In this document: positions 1 through 4,846 of the stretch, piece by piece | How positions within the stretch are numbered: position 1 is the first letter of the stretch | How the letters are laid out: each line of letters opens with the position of its first letter | Source of the DNA: Methanolinea sp. | GTDB taxonomy: Archaea; Halobacteriota; Methanomicrobia; Methanomicrobiales; Methanospirillaceae | Reading direction: 5' to 3' | NCBI GenBank assembly: GCA_013331225.1 | Contig: DUGV01000295.1 | Coordinates: 1-5,061, forward strand | DNA: 5,061 bases | Translations under genes and position numbers: made by a program | The notes under the pieces: model-generated | What the model was told of the DNA's origin: nothing | Seen by the model: only the letters and a program-made list of their open reading frames with translations | Databases searched by the model: none

Positions 1-170
1 ACTGCAGCCTCGAGAACGACACGGTCATCGGGCCGAGGGTAGTGTTCAGGAACGGGGTGGTCGTCCATTCAAGGACGAGGATCTGGCCCGAGGTGGTGGT
101 GCCGGACGGAACAGTCGTAAAAGAACACCTCCTGAATGACGAATACGCGGTGAAATGCGAGGGGTCCTAG
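1..170 (+). CDS. Sugar nucleotidyltransferase-like protein, C-terminal end only (partial)
   Basis: Only the last 55 codons are in the window, read from base 3 to the TAG at 168-170. The peptide has the alternating hydrophobic and glycine pattern of hexapeptide repeats (TVIGPRVVFRNGVVV, then IWPEVVVPDGTVVKEHLL), which builds a left-handed beta-helix. The IWPxVxVxxGxxV block is typical of the tail of NDP-sugar pyrophosphorylases, including mannose-1-phosphate guanylyltransferase-like enzymes, which make activated sugars in the cytoplasm. The nucleotide-binding domain lies outside the window, so the substrate cannot be told. A gamma-carbonic anhydrase or acyltransferase with the same helix is possible but fits the short tail less well. 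The gene converges on the CBS-ParB gene with a 4-base overlap. Confidence 0.6.
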   Translation, partial: CSLENDTVIGPRVVFRNGVVVHSRTRIWPEVVVPDGTVVKEHLLNDEYAVKCEGS

Positions 171-952
171 CCCTTCCGGACCAGGCGGTGCGTGATGGCG
201 ACCAGAGGATGGCGGGCGTAGTCGAGGACCTGGATATCATCAAGCGATCGCAGGTTCATGGCCCGGGCGGTCCTCTCCATGCCGAGTTCGATATCCTCGT
301 TCACCTCGATGACATAGGCATCGAGTGTCTTAATTCCCATCTTCCGGGCAGCAATCGCCCTGTGGTGCCCGTCGACAAGGATGAGCTTATTCGGCCTCCT
401 CACGACAATGAGGGGTTCGGCGAGTCCTTTTTTTATCTCGTAGATGCGCCCCTCGAGTTCGTCTTCGTAAATGCGTGACTGGGTGGGAAGGAGCTGGTCT
501 ATCGGGACGACTTCCCGCTTGAGCTCAGGGGAGATCCCATGGAGCGTCTTTAACGTCGTGATGAAGTTGAAGACCTTCTCTGGGGAGACATGCTCTATCT
601 GGGATCGGATCACGTCAGTATTGGATATGATTCCAAGCAGCCTGTTCTGCTCGTCTACCACGGGGAGTTTCTGGATGCCGGAACGGAAGATGACCCTCGC
701 TGCATCGTTGATGCTCATGTCAGGGTCAGCCACGATCAGGTGCTCGGACATCACCTTCCGGACAGGGGTCGTAACTGGCTGAAAGAGGAGGTCCCTGGCG
801 GCCACGTAACCCACCACCTCGTTTCCCATCACGACAGGGAACCCGTCATGGCCGGTCTTCTGGATCTTCTCCATGACCTCCCGCACGGTACCCTGGGCAT
901 CCACGGTGACGACGTCGTAGGTCATGTAGTCCCTGACCTTCTTCTTATCCAT
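167..952 (-). CDS. CBS-pair protein fused to a ParB/SerK-like domain
   Basis: The 261-residue protein has two CBS repeats (about residues 6-57 and 64-119), a linker rich in charged residues, a ParB/Spo0J nuclease-fold domain (about 148-208) and a conserved-looking tail (about 210-261). CBS pairs usually sense adenine nucleotides or S-adenosylmethionine. In the ParB-like part, IDQLLPTQSR is followed after a helix by PLIVVRR and the signature DGHHR (194-198). Chromosomal ParB has GERR at this place, whereas the archaeal ADP-dependent free serine kinase SerK and its relatives have GHHR. There is no helix-turn-helix DNA-binding domain as in true ParB, so chromosome partitioning is unlikely. By my recalled alignment, the catalytic glutamate of SerK falls on Gln158 here, so serine kinase activity is uncertain. 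The ATG at 952 is supported by GAGGT three bases upstream. It lies 52 bases downstream of hsp20 on the same strand and may be partly co-transcribed. Domain calls are firm; the function is inferred. Confidence 0.88.
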   Translation of the reverse strand: MDKKKVRDYMTYDVVTVDAQGTVREVMEKIQKTGHDGFPVVMGNEVVGYVAARDLLFQPVTTPVRKVMSEHLIVADPDMSINDAARVIFRSGIQKLPVVDEQNRLLGIISNTDVIRSQIEHVSPEKVFNFITTLKTLHGISPELKREVVPIDQLLPTQSRIYEDELEGRIYEIKKGLAEPLIVVRRPNKLILVDGHHRAIAARKMGIKTLDAYVIEVNEDIELGMERTARAMNLRSLDDIQVLDYARHPLVAITHRLVRKG

Positions 953-955
953 CGT

Positions 956-960
956 ACCTC
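956..960 (-). promoter_or_regulatory. Ribosome binding site of the CBS-ParB gene
   Basis: GAGGT on the minus strand lies three bases before the ATG at 952. It matches part of the complement of the archaeal 16S rRNA tail (CACCUCC) and fixes this start, although the spacing is short. I see no convincing TATA element 25-45 bases further upstream, so the gene may depend on read-through from hsp20. Confidence 0.6.
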
Positions 961-979
961 ATTTCAGGGTCAAAAGACT

Positions 980-998
980 AAAAACCATCGGAAAAAAA
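980..998 (-). terminator. Possible T-tract terminator after hsp20
   Basis: On the minus strand, just past the hsp20 stop at 1005, there is a run of seven T (998-992) followed by a run of five T (984-980). Archaeal RNA polymerase often terminates at such T-tracts without a hairpin, and none is seen here. Since the next gene has no clear promoter of its own, termination is probably partial. Confidence 0.4.
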
Positions 999-1004
999 GG
1001 GAGA

Positions 1005-1475
1005 TTATTCGATTTTTATGCGGGTCCCCCGCGCTTCCTTCGATTTCTTCATTCGGATCTCGAGCACCCCGTTCTTGAAGCTCGCGGTGGCCCCCTTCTC
1101 CGTGACATCGTGGGGAAGGGCGACAAGCCTTGCCATGGAGCCGTACATCCTCTCCCTGACGTAATACCCCTCCTCCTTCTCCTCCTTGTCCATCTTCCGC
1201 TCGCACGATATCTCGAGGGTGTTTGGATTCAGGAGGGAGATCGAGACATCCTCCTTGTCGACGCCTGGGAGATCCGCCACGATCATGACCTCGTCCTCAT
1301 GCTCCCTGACATCCACTCGGAACTCTCCCCTGATCGCCGGGAGCATCCGGTCTGCCACTCCGCCAGGCGGGAGGAGGCGCCCCCCTCCACCCCAGAAGCG
1401 ATTCTCCATCTCTCCCATCAGGTCCTCGAAGTCGCGCATCATCCAGCCAAACGGATATCTCCTTCTGTATACCAT
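1005..1475 (-). CDS. hsp20: Small heat-shock protein, Hsp20/alpha-crystallin family
   Basis: This is a 156-residue ATP-independent holdase chaperone that binds unfolding proteins in the cytoplasm as a large oligomer. A short N-terminal arm (1-28) and a glycine-rich linker (WGGGGRLLPPGG) lead into the alpha-crystallin domain (about 51-144). That domain shows DLPGVDKEDV (68-77), ERMYGSMARLVALP (108-121) and the hallmark ASFKNGVLEI (131-140). The protein ends with the I-x-I anchor as IKI (153-155), which packs onto neighbouring subunits. The frame is open upstream to 1610, but the ATG at 1475 is chosen because a perfect AAAGGAGGT sits five bases before it. The upstream TATA element at 1533-1549 also puts the transcript start near 1520, inside the longer frame. 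The length fits the family. Expression is probably heat-inducible, which is inferred. Confidence 0.95.
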   Translation of the reverse strand: MVYRRRYPFGWMMRDFEDLMGEMENRFWGGGGRLLPPGGVADRMLPAIRGEFRVDVREHEDEVMIVADLPGVDKEDVSISLLNPNTLEISCERKMDKEEKEEGYYVRERMYGSMARLVALPHDVTEKGATASFKNGVLEIRMKKSKEARGTRIKIE

Positions 1476-1480
1476 CTGAA

Positions 1481-1489
1481 ACCTCCTTT
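1481..1489 (-). promoter_or_regulatory. Strong Shine-Dalgarno of hsp20
   Basis: AAAGGAGGT on the minus strand, five bases before the ATG at 1475, is an extended complement of the 16S rRNA 3' end. It decides the hsp20 start over in-frame upstream alternatives and suggests efficient translation. Confidence 0.85.
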
Positions 1490-1516
1490 CCTTCTCCACC
1501 GGCAAAGGCCAATGGA

Positions 1517-1531
1517 CTAACTTTATGTGAC
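1517..1531. promoter_or_regulatory. Possible heat-shock regulator site (HSR1-like half match)
   Basis: CTAAC, five spacer bases, then GTGAC lies just where the hsp20 transcript should begin. The Archaeoglobus heat-shock repressor HSR1 is described as binding CTAAC-N5-GTTAG. The left arm matches fully and the right arm in three of five bases, with the right spacing. The position over the start site is where a repressor would act, but an imperfect match of this size can arise by chance. Confidence 0.25.
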
Positions 1532-1532
1532 T

Positions 1533-1549
1533 GTTTATAATATATAAAC
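1533..1549 (-). promoter_or_regulatory. TATA element of hsp20, nearly symmetrical
   Basis: GTTTATAATATATAAAC contains TTTATATA on the minus strand (1548-1541), a good archaeal TATA box, preceded by the A-rich CAAATGG where a BRE would lie. A start about 25 bases downstream falls near 1520 and gives a leader of about 45 bases holding the Shine-Dalgarno. The outer arms GTTTAT and ATAAAC are inverted repeats, so the element could also fire towards the plus-strand gene at 1697. Confidence 0.75.
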
Positions 1550-1666
1550 CATTTGTATGAGGAAATACCCAGTTATCCACAGACCATGTCAGACCTGGAT
1601 CGTTTTTCAAAGGACCCGATAGGTTTGCATGGTAGTAGAGGCTCTCTCCACATACACGCTGTAACG

Positions 1667-1674
1667 TTTATTTT
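1667..1674 (+). promoter_or_regulatory. Weak TATA-like element before the 1697 gene
   Basis: TTTATTTT is centred about 26 bases before the ATG at 1697. This is the distance expected if transcription starts at or next to the start codon, giving a leaderless mRNA. No proper Shine-Dalgarno is present, only AAAAGG directly abutting the ATG. The match to a TATA box is mediocre. Confidence 0.4.
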
Positions 1675-1696
1675 CCCAGGAACCAATGATAAAAGG

Positions 1697-2401
1697 ATGA
1701 AGGCTCAAGAGAAAGGAAAGGGGAAGAAGAAACCCGCTTCACGCTGGACTGCCAAGAAGATCGGCATTATTATCATCGGAGTCGGTTTTGCGGCAATCAT
1801 GGTAGTCAGCTCTCTCGGGATGGGGTGGCTTGTGTCCATGAACCCTGCTGCTGCGGGCGACGGGGCGGTGGTGGATGTCACCTTTTTTGACGGGATGGAC
1901 CGCCCCGTGCTGACAACCAATCCGAGGACTTTCAATGCGACATTCGAAGCAGGGAACATGGTATGGCTCTGCGGCCAGTTCTCGACGCGGGTGAAAAGCA
2001 CCAGCCAGACGGAGCTCATCTCCATCCCCATATACAATTACTATTACGGCGAGGCGAAATATGCCCTCTTCTCTCCTGAATGGGACACTATCTCAAGCGA
2101 ACTGGAAGGAATGAAACAGGGTGAATCCCGCAGGATCACATTCCCCGCGCTCGAGGGATTCGAGCGCGAAATGACTGCAGAGGAGTTCAATGGGATCGGG
2201 GGTAACTTTACCACCGTTACAAACGGTGACCAGGTAGTCCTTGCTTTTGCCGAGAACCCCGAGATCTCGCTTGAAGAGAATGTCACCCCCAGTTATGTAA
2301 TCCGCACAGGGTACGTCACTGCAAAGACCGACGAAGGCATCCGGGTCAACTATGCCTGCCCATCGGCCCAGATCTCCCTTGTACAACTCACCAAAGCCTG
2401 A
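1697..2401 (+). CDS. Membrane-anchored extracytoplasmic protein, FKBP-like domain possible
   Basis: The 234-residue protein has a lysine-rich cytoplasmic N-terminus (1-21), one transmembrane helix (about 22-47) and a soluble domain that should face outside by the positive-inside rule. The domain holds LEGMKQGESRRITFP (136-150), which resembles the LxGMxxGExRxxxxP segment of FKBP/SlyD peptidyl-prolyl isomerases. VVDVTFFDGMDRPV (58-71) could match their first strand. The active-site aromatics are not clearly conserved, so catalysis is doubtful and the fold assignment is tentative. Three N-x-T sequons (Asn80, Asn170, Asn195) all lie outside, consistent with archaeal N-glycosylation, and Cys92 and Cys221 could pair. 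The frame is open from 1553, but that extension would put charged sequence and promoter DNA ahead of the anchor. The ATG at 1697 gives a normal signal-anchor. It is divergent from hsp20 and 44 bases upstream of the thioredoxin-like gene. Confidence 0.8.
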   Translation: MKAQEKGKGKKKPASRWTAKKIGIIIIGVGFAAIMVVSSLGMGWLVSMNPAAAGDGAVVDVTFFDGMDRPVLTTNPRTFNATFEAGNMVWLCGQFSTRVKSTSQTELISIPIYNYYYGEAKYALFSPEWDTISSELEGMKQGESRRITFPALEGFEREMTAEEFNGIGGNFTTVTNGDQVVLAFAENPEISLEENVTPSYVIRTGYVTAKTDEGIRVNYACPSAQISLVQLTKA

Positions 2402-2414
2402 AAAATTCCATAGC

Positions 2415-2425
2415 TTTTTTATAAT
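2415..2425 (+). promoter_or_regulatory. TATA element of the thioredoxin-like gene
   Basis: TTTTTTATAAT is centred about 26-27 bases before the ATG at 2446, and there is no purine-rich Shine-Dalgarno in between; the intervening sequence is pyrimidine-rich. This predicts a leaderless transcript. The T-run that forms the left of the element could also help terminate the upstream gene. Confidence 0.55.
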
Positions 2426-2434
2426 CCCCCCTCG

Positions 2435-2441
2435 TTTTTTT
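2435..2441 (+). terminator. T-tract, possible terminator of the 1697-2401 gene
   Basis: Seven consecutive T residues lie 34 bases beyond the TGA at 2399-2401, after a first run of six T at 2415-2420. Paired T-tracts without a hairpin suit archaeal termination. The second tract ends only four bases before the next ATG. Confidence 0.4.
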
Positions 2442-2445
2442 CTGC

Positions 2446-2712
2446 ATGGCAATCCGGATACTCTATTTCTCCCAGGATGGGTGCATGGCCTGCAGCGAAC
2501 AGGAACCGATACTACTTGAGGTGGAGAGGAACTGCGGGGTGAAGGTGGAGAGGATCGCAATCGACCCTACGAAGGGACGCTCACTCATCAAAGAGCACCG
2601 CCTGAGTGTCACCCCAACCATACTCTTTGTCCGTGAGGGAAAAGAACTGGAACGTTTCGAGGGGCTGGTTCACCAGGAGCAGCTCAGCGAGGCAATCCGC
2701 CGGCACCTATAG
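2446..2712 (+). CDS. Small thioredoxin-like protein with CMAC motif
   Basis: The 88-residue protein has a compact thioredoxin fold. Strand IRILYFSQ leads to the redox motif Cys13-Met-Ala-Cys16 at the start of the first helix. The cis-proline loop is SVTPT (Pro57), followed by the strand TILFVREGKEL, the glycine of FEGL and a C-terminal helix. This length is typical of the small archaeal thioredoxin/glutaredoxin-like proteins, shorter than bacterial thioredoxin (about 105). CMAC replaces the usual CGPC, so redox potential and partners are likely to differ. It probably reduces disulphides in cytoplasmic proteins, since there is no signal peptide. A further Cys30 is unassigned. The ATG lies at the expected transcription start of its own TATA element. 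It ends convergently with the zinc-ribbon gene, overlapping it by six bases. Confidence 0.88.
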   Translation: MAIRILYFSQDGCMACSEQEPILLEVERNCGVKVERIAIDPTKGRSLIKEHRLSVTPTILFVREGKELERFEGLVHQEQLSEAIRRHL

Positions 2713-3288
2713 CGGATACGCAAAAATCCTCCGGATCTCGCGGGCAATGGCCTTTGCACCCTCCCTGCGGAGCATCATCCCCCTCCGCATCTTGATCCTG
2801 GAGATCCTGATCCTCTTCTGGCCAACCTTGTAGACTTCCCCTATCACGAACGGCTCTTCCCCTGGCACCAGAGTCCGAAGAGACGCGGTGGTCCGGCCCG
2901 AATGAAGAGAGATCCTCACCGCCACTTCCTCAACCTTTCTCGTCCAGAGCGTGGCAATCTCGCTGCGGATCGCTTTTCTTACCCTCGATTCACCGCGCTC
3001 GATTGCCATCACCTCAACACCGATATACTCGTCACCGCACTCTGCCACAAAATGGTCTCCCACACGGCAGGGCTCGCCCTCCTCCATCTCGACCCTGCAG
3101 ACCCTCGATGTCCCTTCGGCGCTGACGATGGCCTTCACCTGGACAAGCTTCTTCTCTTTTTCCGGTGAATAGGGGTGAACGCTCCCGCACGAGAGGCACC
3201 TGGCAATCGGGTTCCTTCCCCGCGAGATCACCTCGTGACCGGTCTCTTCATCGCACACAGGGCAGAAGTATTCTTCGCTCCTCTCCAT
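2707..3288 (-). CDS. HVO_0476-family zinc-ribbon protein
   Basis: This 193-residue archaeal protein starts with a zinc ribbon: Cys9-x2-Cys12 and Cys31-x2-Cys34 (FCPVC and RCLSCG), which should bind one Zn. A beta-rich middle follows (VQVKAIVSAEG, RVGDHFVAECGDEYIGVEVMAIE), then a basic C-terminal part (KVGQKRIRISRIKMRRG and an Arg/Lys-rich helix) suggesting nucleic-acid contact. The family is conserved in euryarchaea but its role is not established. A longer frame begins at the ATG at 3321, but the ATG at 3288 is preferred. GGTGAT, complementary to the 16S tail, lies six bases before it, and a TATA-like element at 3331-3339 puts the transcript start near 3309, below the longer start. It overlaps the thioredoxin-like gene tail to tail. 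Confidence 0.87.
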   Translation of the reverse strand: MERSEEYFCPVCDEETGHEVISRGRNPIARCLSCGSVHPYSPEKEKKLVQVKAIVSAEGTSRVCRVEMEEGEPCRVGDHFVAECGDEYIGVEVMAIERGESRVRKAIRSEIATLWTRKVEEVAVRISLHSGRTTASLRTLVPGEEPFVIGEVYKVGQKRIRISRIKMRRGMMLRREGAKAIAREIRRIFAYPL

Positions 3289-3491
3289 TTCCCCATCACC
3301 ATTCCTGGTATACCATTCCATCTTTCATGAAATATACACTCTGGCCCCTCTACCTCAAATTCGAAACAATGGCACCTGGCGCCACCCTCTCTCCCGCACA
3401 TCCCGGTGAAATGACTGCCCTGGCATGATAGATAGTGGGGGTTTTTGCAACCAGGGGGCCTTTCAGAAAGAGGTTCCTCCCTTACCACCAC
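3228..3491 (-). CDS. Uncertain cysteine-rich small reading frame
   Basis: This 87-codon minus-strand frame opens at a GTG overlapping the end of the DUF92 gene. Its stretch from residue 15 to 55 looks protein-like, with Cys15, 23, 32, 40, 42 and 52 plus histidines (LSCQGSHFTGMCG, GARCHCFEFEVEGPECIF), suggestive of a metal-binding miniprotein. It fills an otherwise empty 193-base gap between two genes on the same strand. Against it, there is no Shine-Dalgarno at the GTG, no ATG before residue 31, and the frame runs 61 bases into the zinc-ribbon gene. In the neighbouring frame, VYFMKDGMVYQEW ends in a TGA at 3298-3296, just before the next start. A frameshifted remnant of a small gene is therefore as likely as an intact one. 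I do not recognise the family. Confidence 0.35.
   Translation of the reverse strand: MVVREEPLSERPPGCKNPHYLSCQGSHFTGMCGREGGARCHCFEFEVEGPECIFHERWNGIPGMVMGKWRGAKNTSALCAMKRPVTR
3295..3300 (-). promoter_or_regulatory. Ribosome binding site of the zinc-ribbon gene
   Basis: GGTGAT on the minus strand is exactly complementary to the ATCACC of the archaeal 16S tail and lies six bases before the ATG at 3288. It decides this start over the in-frame ATG at 3321, which has none. Confidence 0.6.
3331..3339 (-). promoter_or_regulatory. TATA-like element for the zinc-ribbon gene
   Basis: GTGTATATT on the minus strand is centred about 47 bases before the ATG at 3288, predicting a start near 3309 and a leader of about 20 bases. 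It lies inside the uncertain cysteine-rich frame, so the two readings partly compete. Confidence 0.4.
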
Positions 3492-4681
3492 GGATATGAG
3501 AGGGCTATTGCACAGACCCCTCCGCCAAGCGTCGCAAGGAAGTTCGTGCCGGCATTTCCGACAAGCCCCGGGTTCTCCATCAATGCCCCAACCACGCTGT
3601 CGATATTGGTCCCGATGAACCCTGCAAGCATGCAGGCCGCAGCGGTCGGGAGATCGACGATGCCAAGGAGAAACGCAAGCAGTGAGATGACAAAGGCGCC
3701 GACAAGCGCAACGCCCTCCCCTGTAAGAGTCACTCCCCCGTTCGTGCCCGCGGGGACACGCTCGAACGTGGTGATGAGGAATGGTGTGCCCCCCGTCACC
3801 CCGATCTCGCTTGCCATGGTGTCGCCTGCAGCTGTTGCCACGCTTCCCACGAAGAGGGCGAGGAATACGGGGGACCCTGTCACTCCCCAGAGAATTGCAG
3901 CGGCGGCAGAGACACCCCCGTTCGCAAAGACATTCAGGTACCCCCTGGCACCCCCATGAACCTGCTCGACGCCAATCCGGAGTTTATAGTCGTACTTGTA
4001 TTTTGTACTGGCAGAGCCCATGATGAAGAACGCCAGGACCACCAGAAACCAGCGGATATCCGCAAAGATGATGAGGATGATTCCAATCAGCGCTGCAGAG
4101 AAAAGACCGCTCACGTCGGCTGTCTTTGCACGGTACGAGAAGTATGCAAAAGAGAAGGCGATTGCAACGGCGATACCGATCAGCGCCATATCGGCATGAT
4201 AATTCAGTTCATATATGAGGAACATGGTCATGGCGATACCAAGGGCCTCGATCATCAGGGCGTCCTCCCGCTCCTTGAGGATTGCCTTGAGGAGAACGGC
4301 GACCACGACGCCAAAGAGCACCACGAGCGGCGCCCAGGTCCCAAGGTAGGCCATCACGAGCGTGCAGCCTACCAGTGCCGCGGCAATATAGGCGATGTAA
4401 GAATAGAGCCGCTCCTCTGTCTCCCTGAACGCAAGCTCTCCCATCACCATAATCGTGAGAGTGCATGAAAAGACGAGAAGCGGGAGGATGGTGATACCAT
4501 AAAGGAGGGCAATAGGGATGAGGGCCATCGCGAGAAACCGCGTCTTATTGATAAGATAGAGAACCAGCGAGAAGAGCACCACCATGATCGCGAGGAACCA
4601 CGGGGGCTGGACAAAGGGTGCGATAAGGATGAAAGAGAGCACGAGAACGGCAGCGAGTCGCTCCCCCAGTCGGTTCATCAT
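3482..4681 (-). CDS. DUF92 (TIGR00297/COG1836) polytopic membrane protein
   Basis: This 399-residue protein is almost entirely membrane-embedded, with roughly ten or more hydrophobic helices. The C-terminal part (about 187-399) carries the DUF92 motifs in order: ASTKYKYDYK (224-233), RGYLNVFANGG (246-256), GDTMASEIG (286-294), ERVPAGTNGGVTLTG (307-321) and GTNIDSVVGA (357-366). The plant and cyanobacterial member VTE6 phosphorylates phytyl phosphate for salvage, so an isoprenyl-phosphate kinase role in archaeal lipid metabolism is a reasonable inference, not shown here. The first 186 residues are an extra hydrophobic half of about six helices, absent from the shorter members I recall. The start has tandem ATGs (4681 and 4678) and no Shine-Dalgarno, only A-rich sequence. 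A weak CTTATCT lies 26 bases upstream, so the mRNA may be leaderless. It is divergent from valS. Confidence 0.9.
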   Translation of the reverse strand: MMNRLGERLAAVLVLSFILIAPFVQPPWFLAIMVVLFSLVLYLINKTRFLAMALIPIALLYGITILPLLVFSCTLTIMVMGELAFRETEERLYSYIAYIAAALVGCTLVMAYLGTWAPLVVLFGVVVAVLLKAILKEREDALMIEALGIAMTMFLIYELNYHADMALIGIAVAIAFSFAYFSYRAKTADVSGLFSAALIGIILIIFADIRWFLVVLAFFIMGSASTKYKYDYKLRIGVEQVHGGARGYLNVFANGGVSAAAAILWGVTGSPVFLALFVGSVATAAGDTMASEIGVTGGTPFLITTFERVPAGTNGGVTLTGEGVALVGAFVISLLAFLLGIVDLPTAAACMLAGFIGTNIDSVVGALMENPGLVGNAGTNFLATLGGGVCAIALSYPWW

Positions 4682-4703
4682 TCTTTTTTTGTTGGTCCGG
4701 ACA

Positions 4704-4710
4704 AGATAAG
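4704..4710 (-). promoter_or_regulatory. Weak TATA-like element for the DUF92 gene
   Basis: CTTATCT on the minus strand is centred about 26 bases before the first ATG, which fits a leaderless start. The sequence match is poor, and position is the main argument. Confidence 0.3.
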
Positions 4711-4810
4711 AGCTTTTGTCTGCGCAAGACAGGAACGCAATACAGAGCCGTTTCCCCTGAATCAGTCTTATTCCGGAGATGCCGGCCAGTCTGCCAGTAT
4801 TTGCATTCGA

Positions 4811-4820
4811 TTAGATATAT
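4811..4820 (+). promoter_or_regulatory. TATA element of valS
   Basis: TTAGATATAT is followed by C and ends 26 bases before the ATG at 4847. A start about 25 bases below its centre (near 4842) leaves a leader of only about five bases, too short for a Shine-Dalgarno. The transcript is therefore leaderless or nearly so. The remaining 4682-4846 divergent region shows no other clear element. Confidence 0.55.
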
Positions 4821-4846
4821 CTCCTGCAAAGACCCATATTGAGAAA

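Noticed and set aside
590..1078. Plus-strand 162-codon frame rich in His and Asp
   Set aside because: It is antisense to the CBS-ParB gene and its composition mirrors that gene's codons; no domain or ribosome binding site is seen.
1476..1610. N-terminal extension of hsp20 to an ATG at 1610
   Set aside because: It would span the TATA element and the predicted transcript start, and a perfect Shine-Dalgarno precedes the ATG at 1475.
1553..1696. Upstream start of the membrane protein at 1553
   Set aside because: The added 48 residues look like random translation of promoter DNA and would bury the signal-anchor; the ATG at 1697 gives a normal lysine-rich N-terminus.
3419..3463. G-run, T-run and C-run sequence suggesting a terminator hairpin after DUF92
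   Set aside because: The best pairing is a four-base stem and there is no T-run on the minus strand after it.
3956..4468. Plus-strand 170-codon frame rich in His, Glu and Arg
   Set aside because: It is the antisense shadow of the DUF92 membrane helices; long antisense frames are common against GC-rich genes.
4695..4702. GTCCGGAC palindrome between DUF92 and valS
   Set aside because: Eight bases of perfect symmetry in a 165-base region is weak, and the flanks do not extend it; not enough to call an operator.
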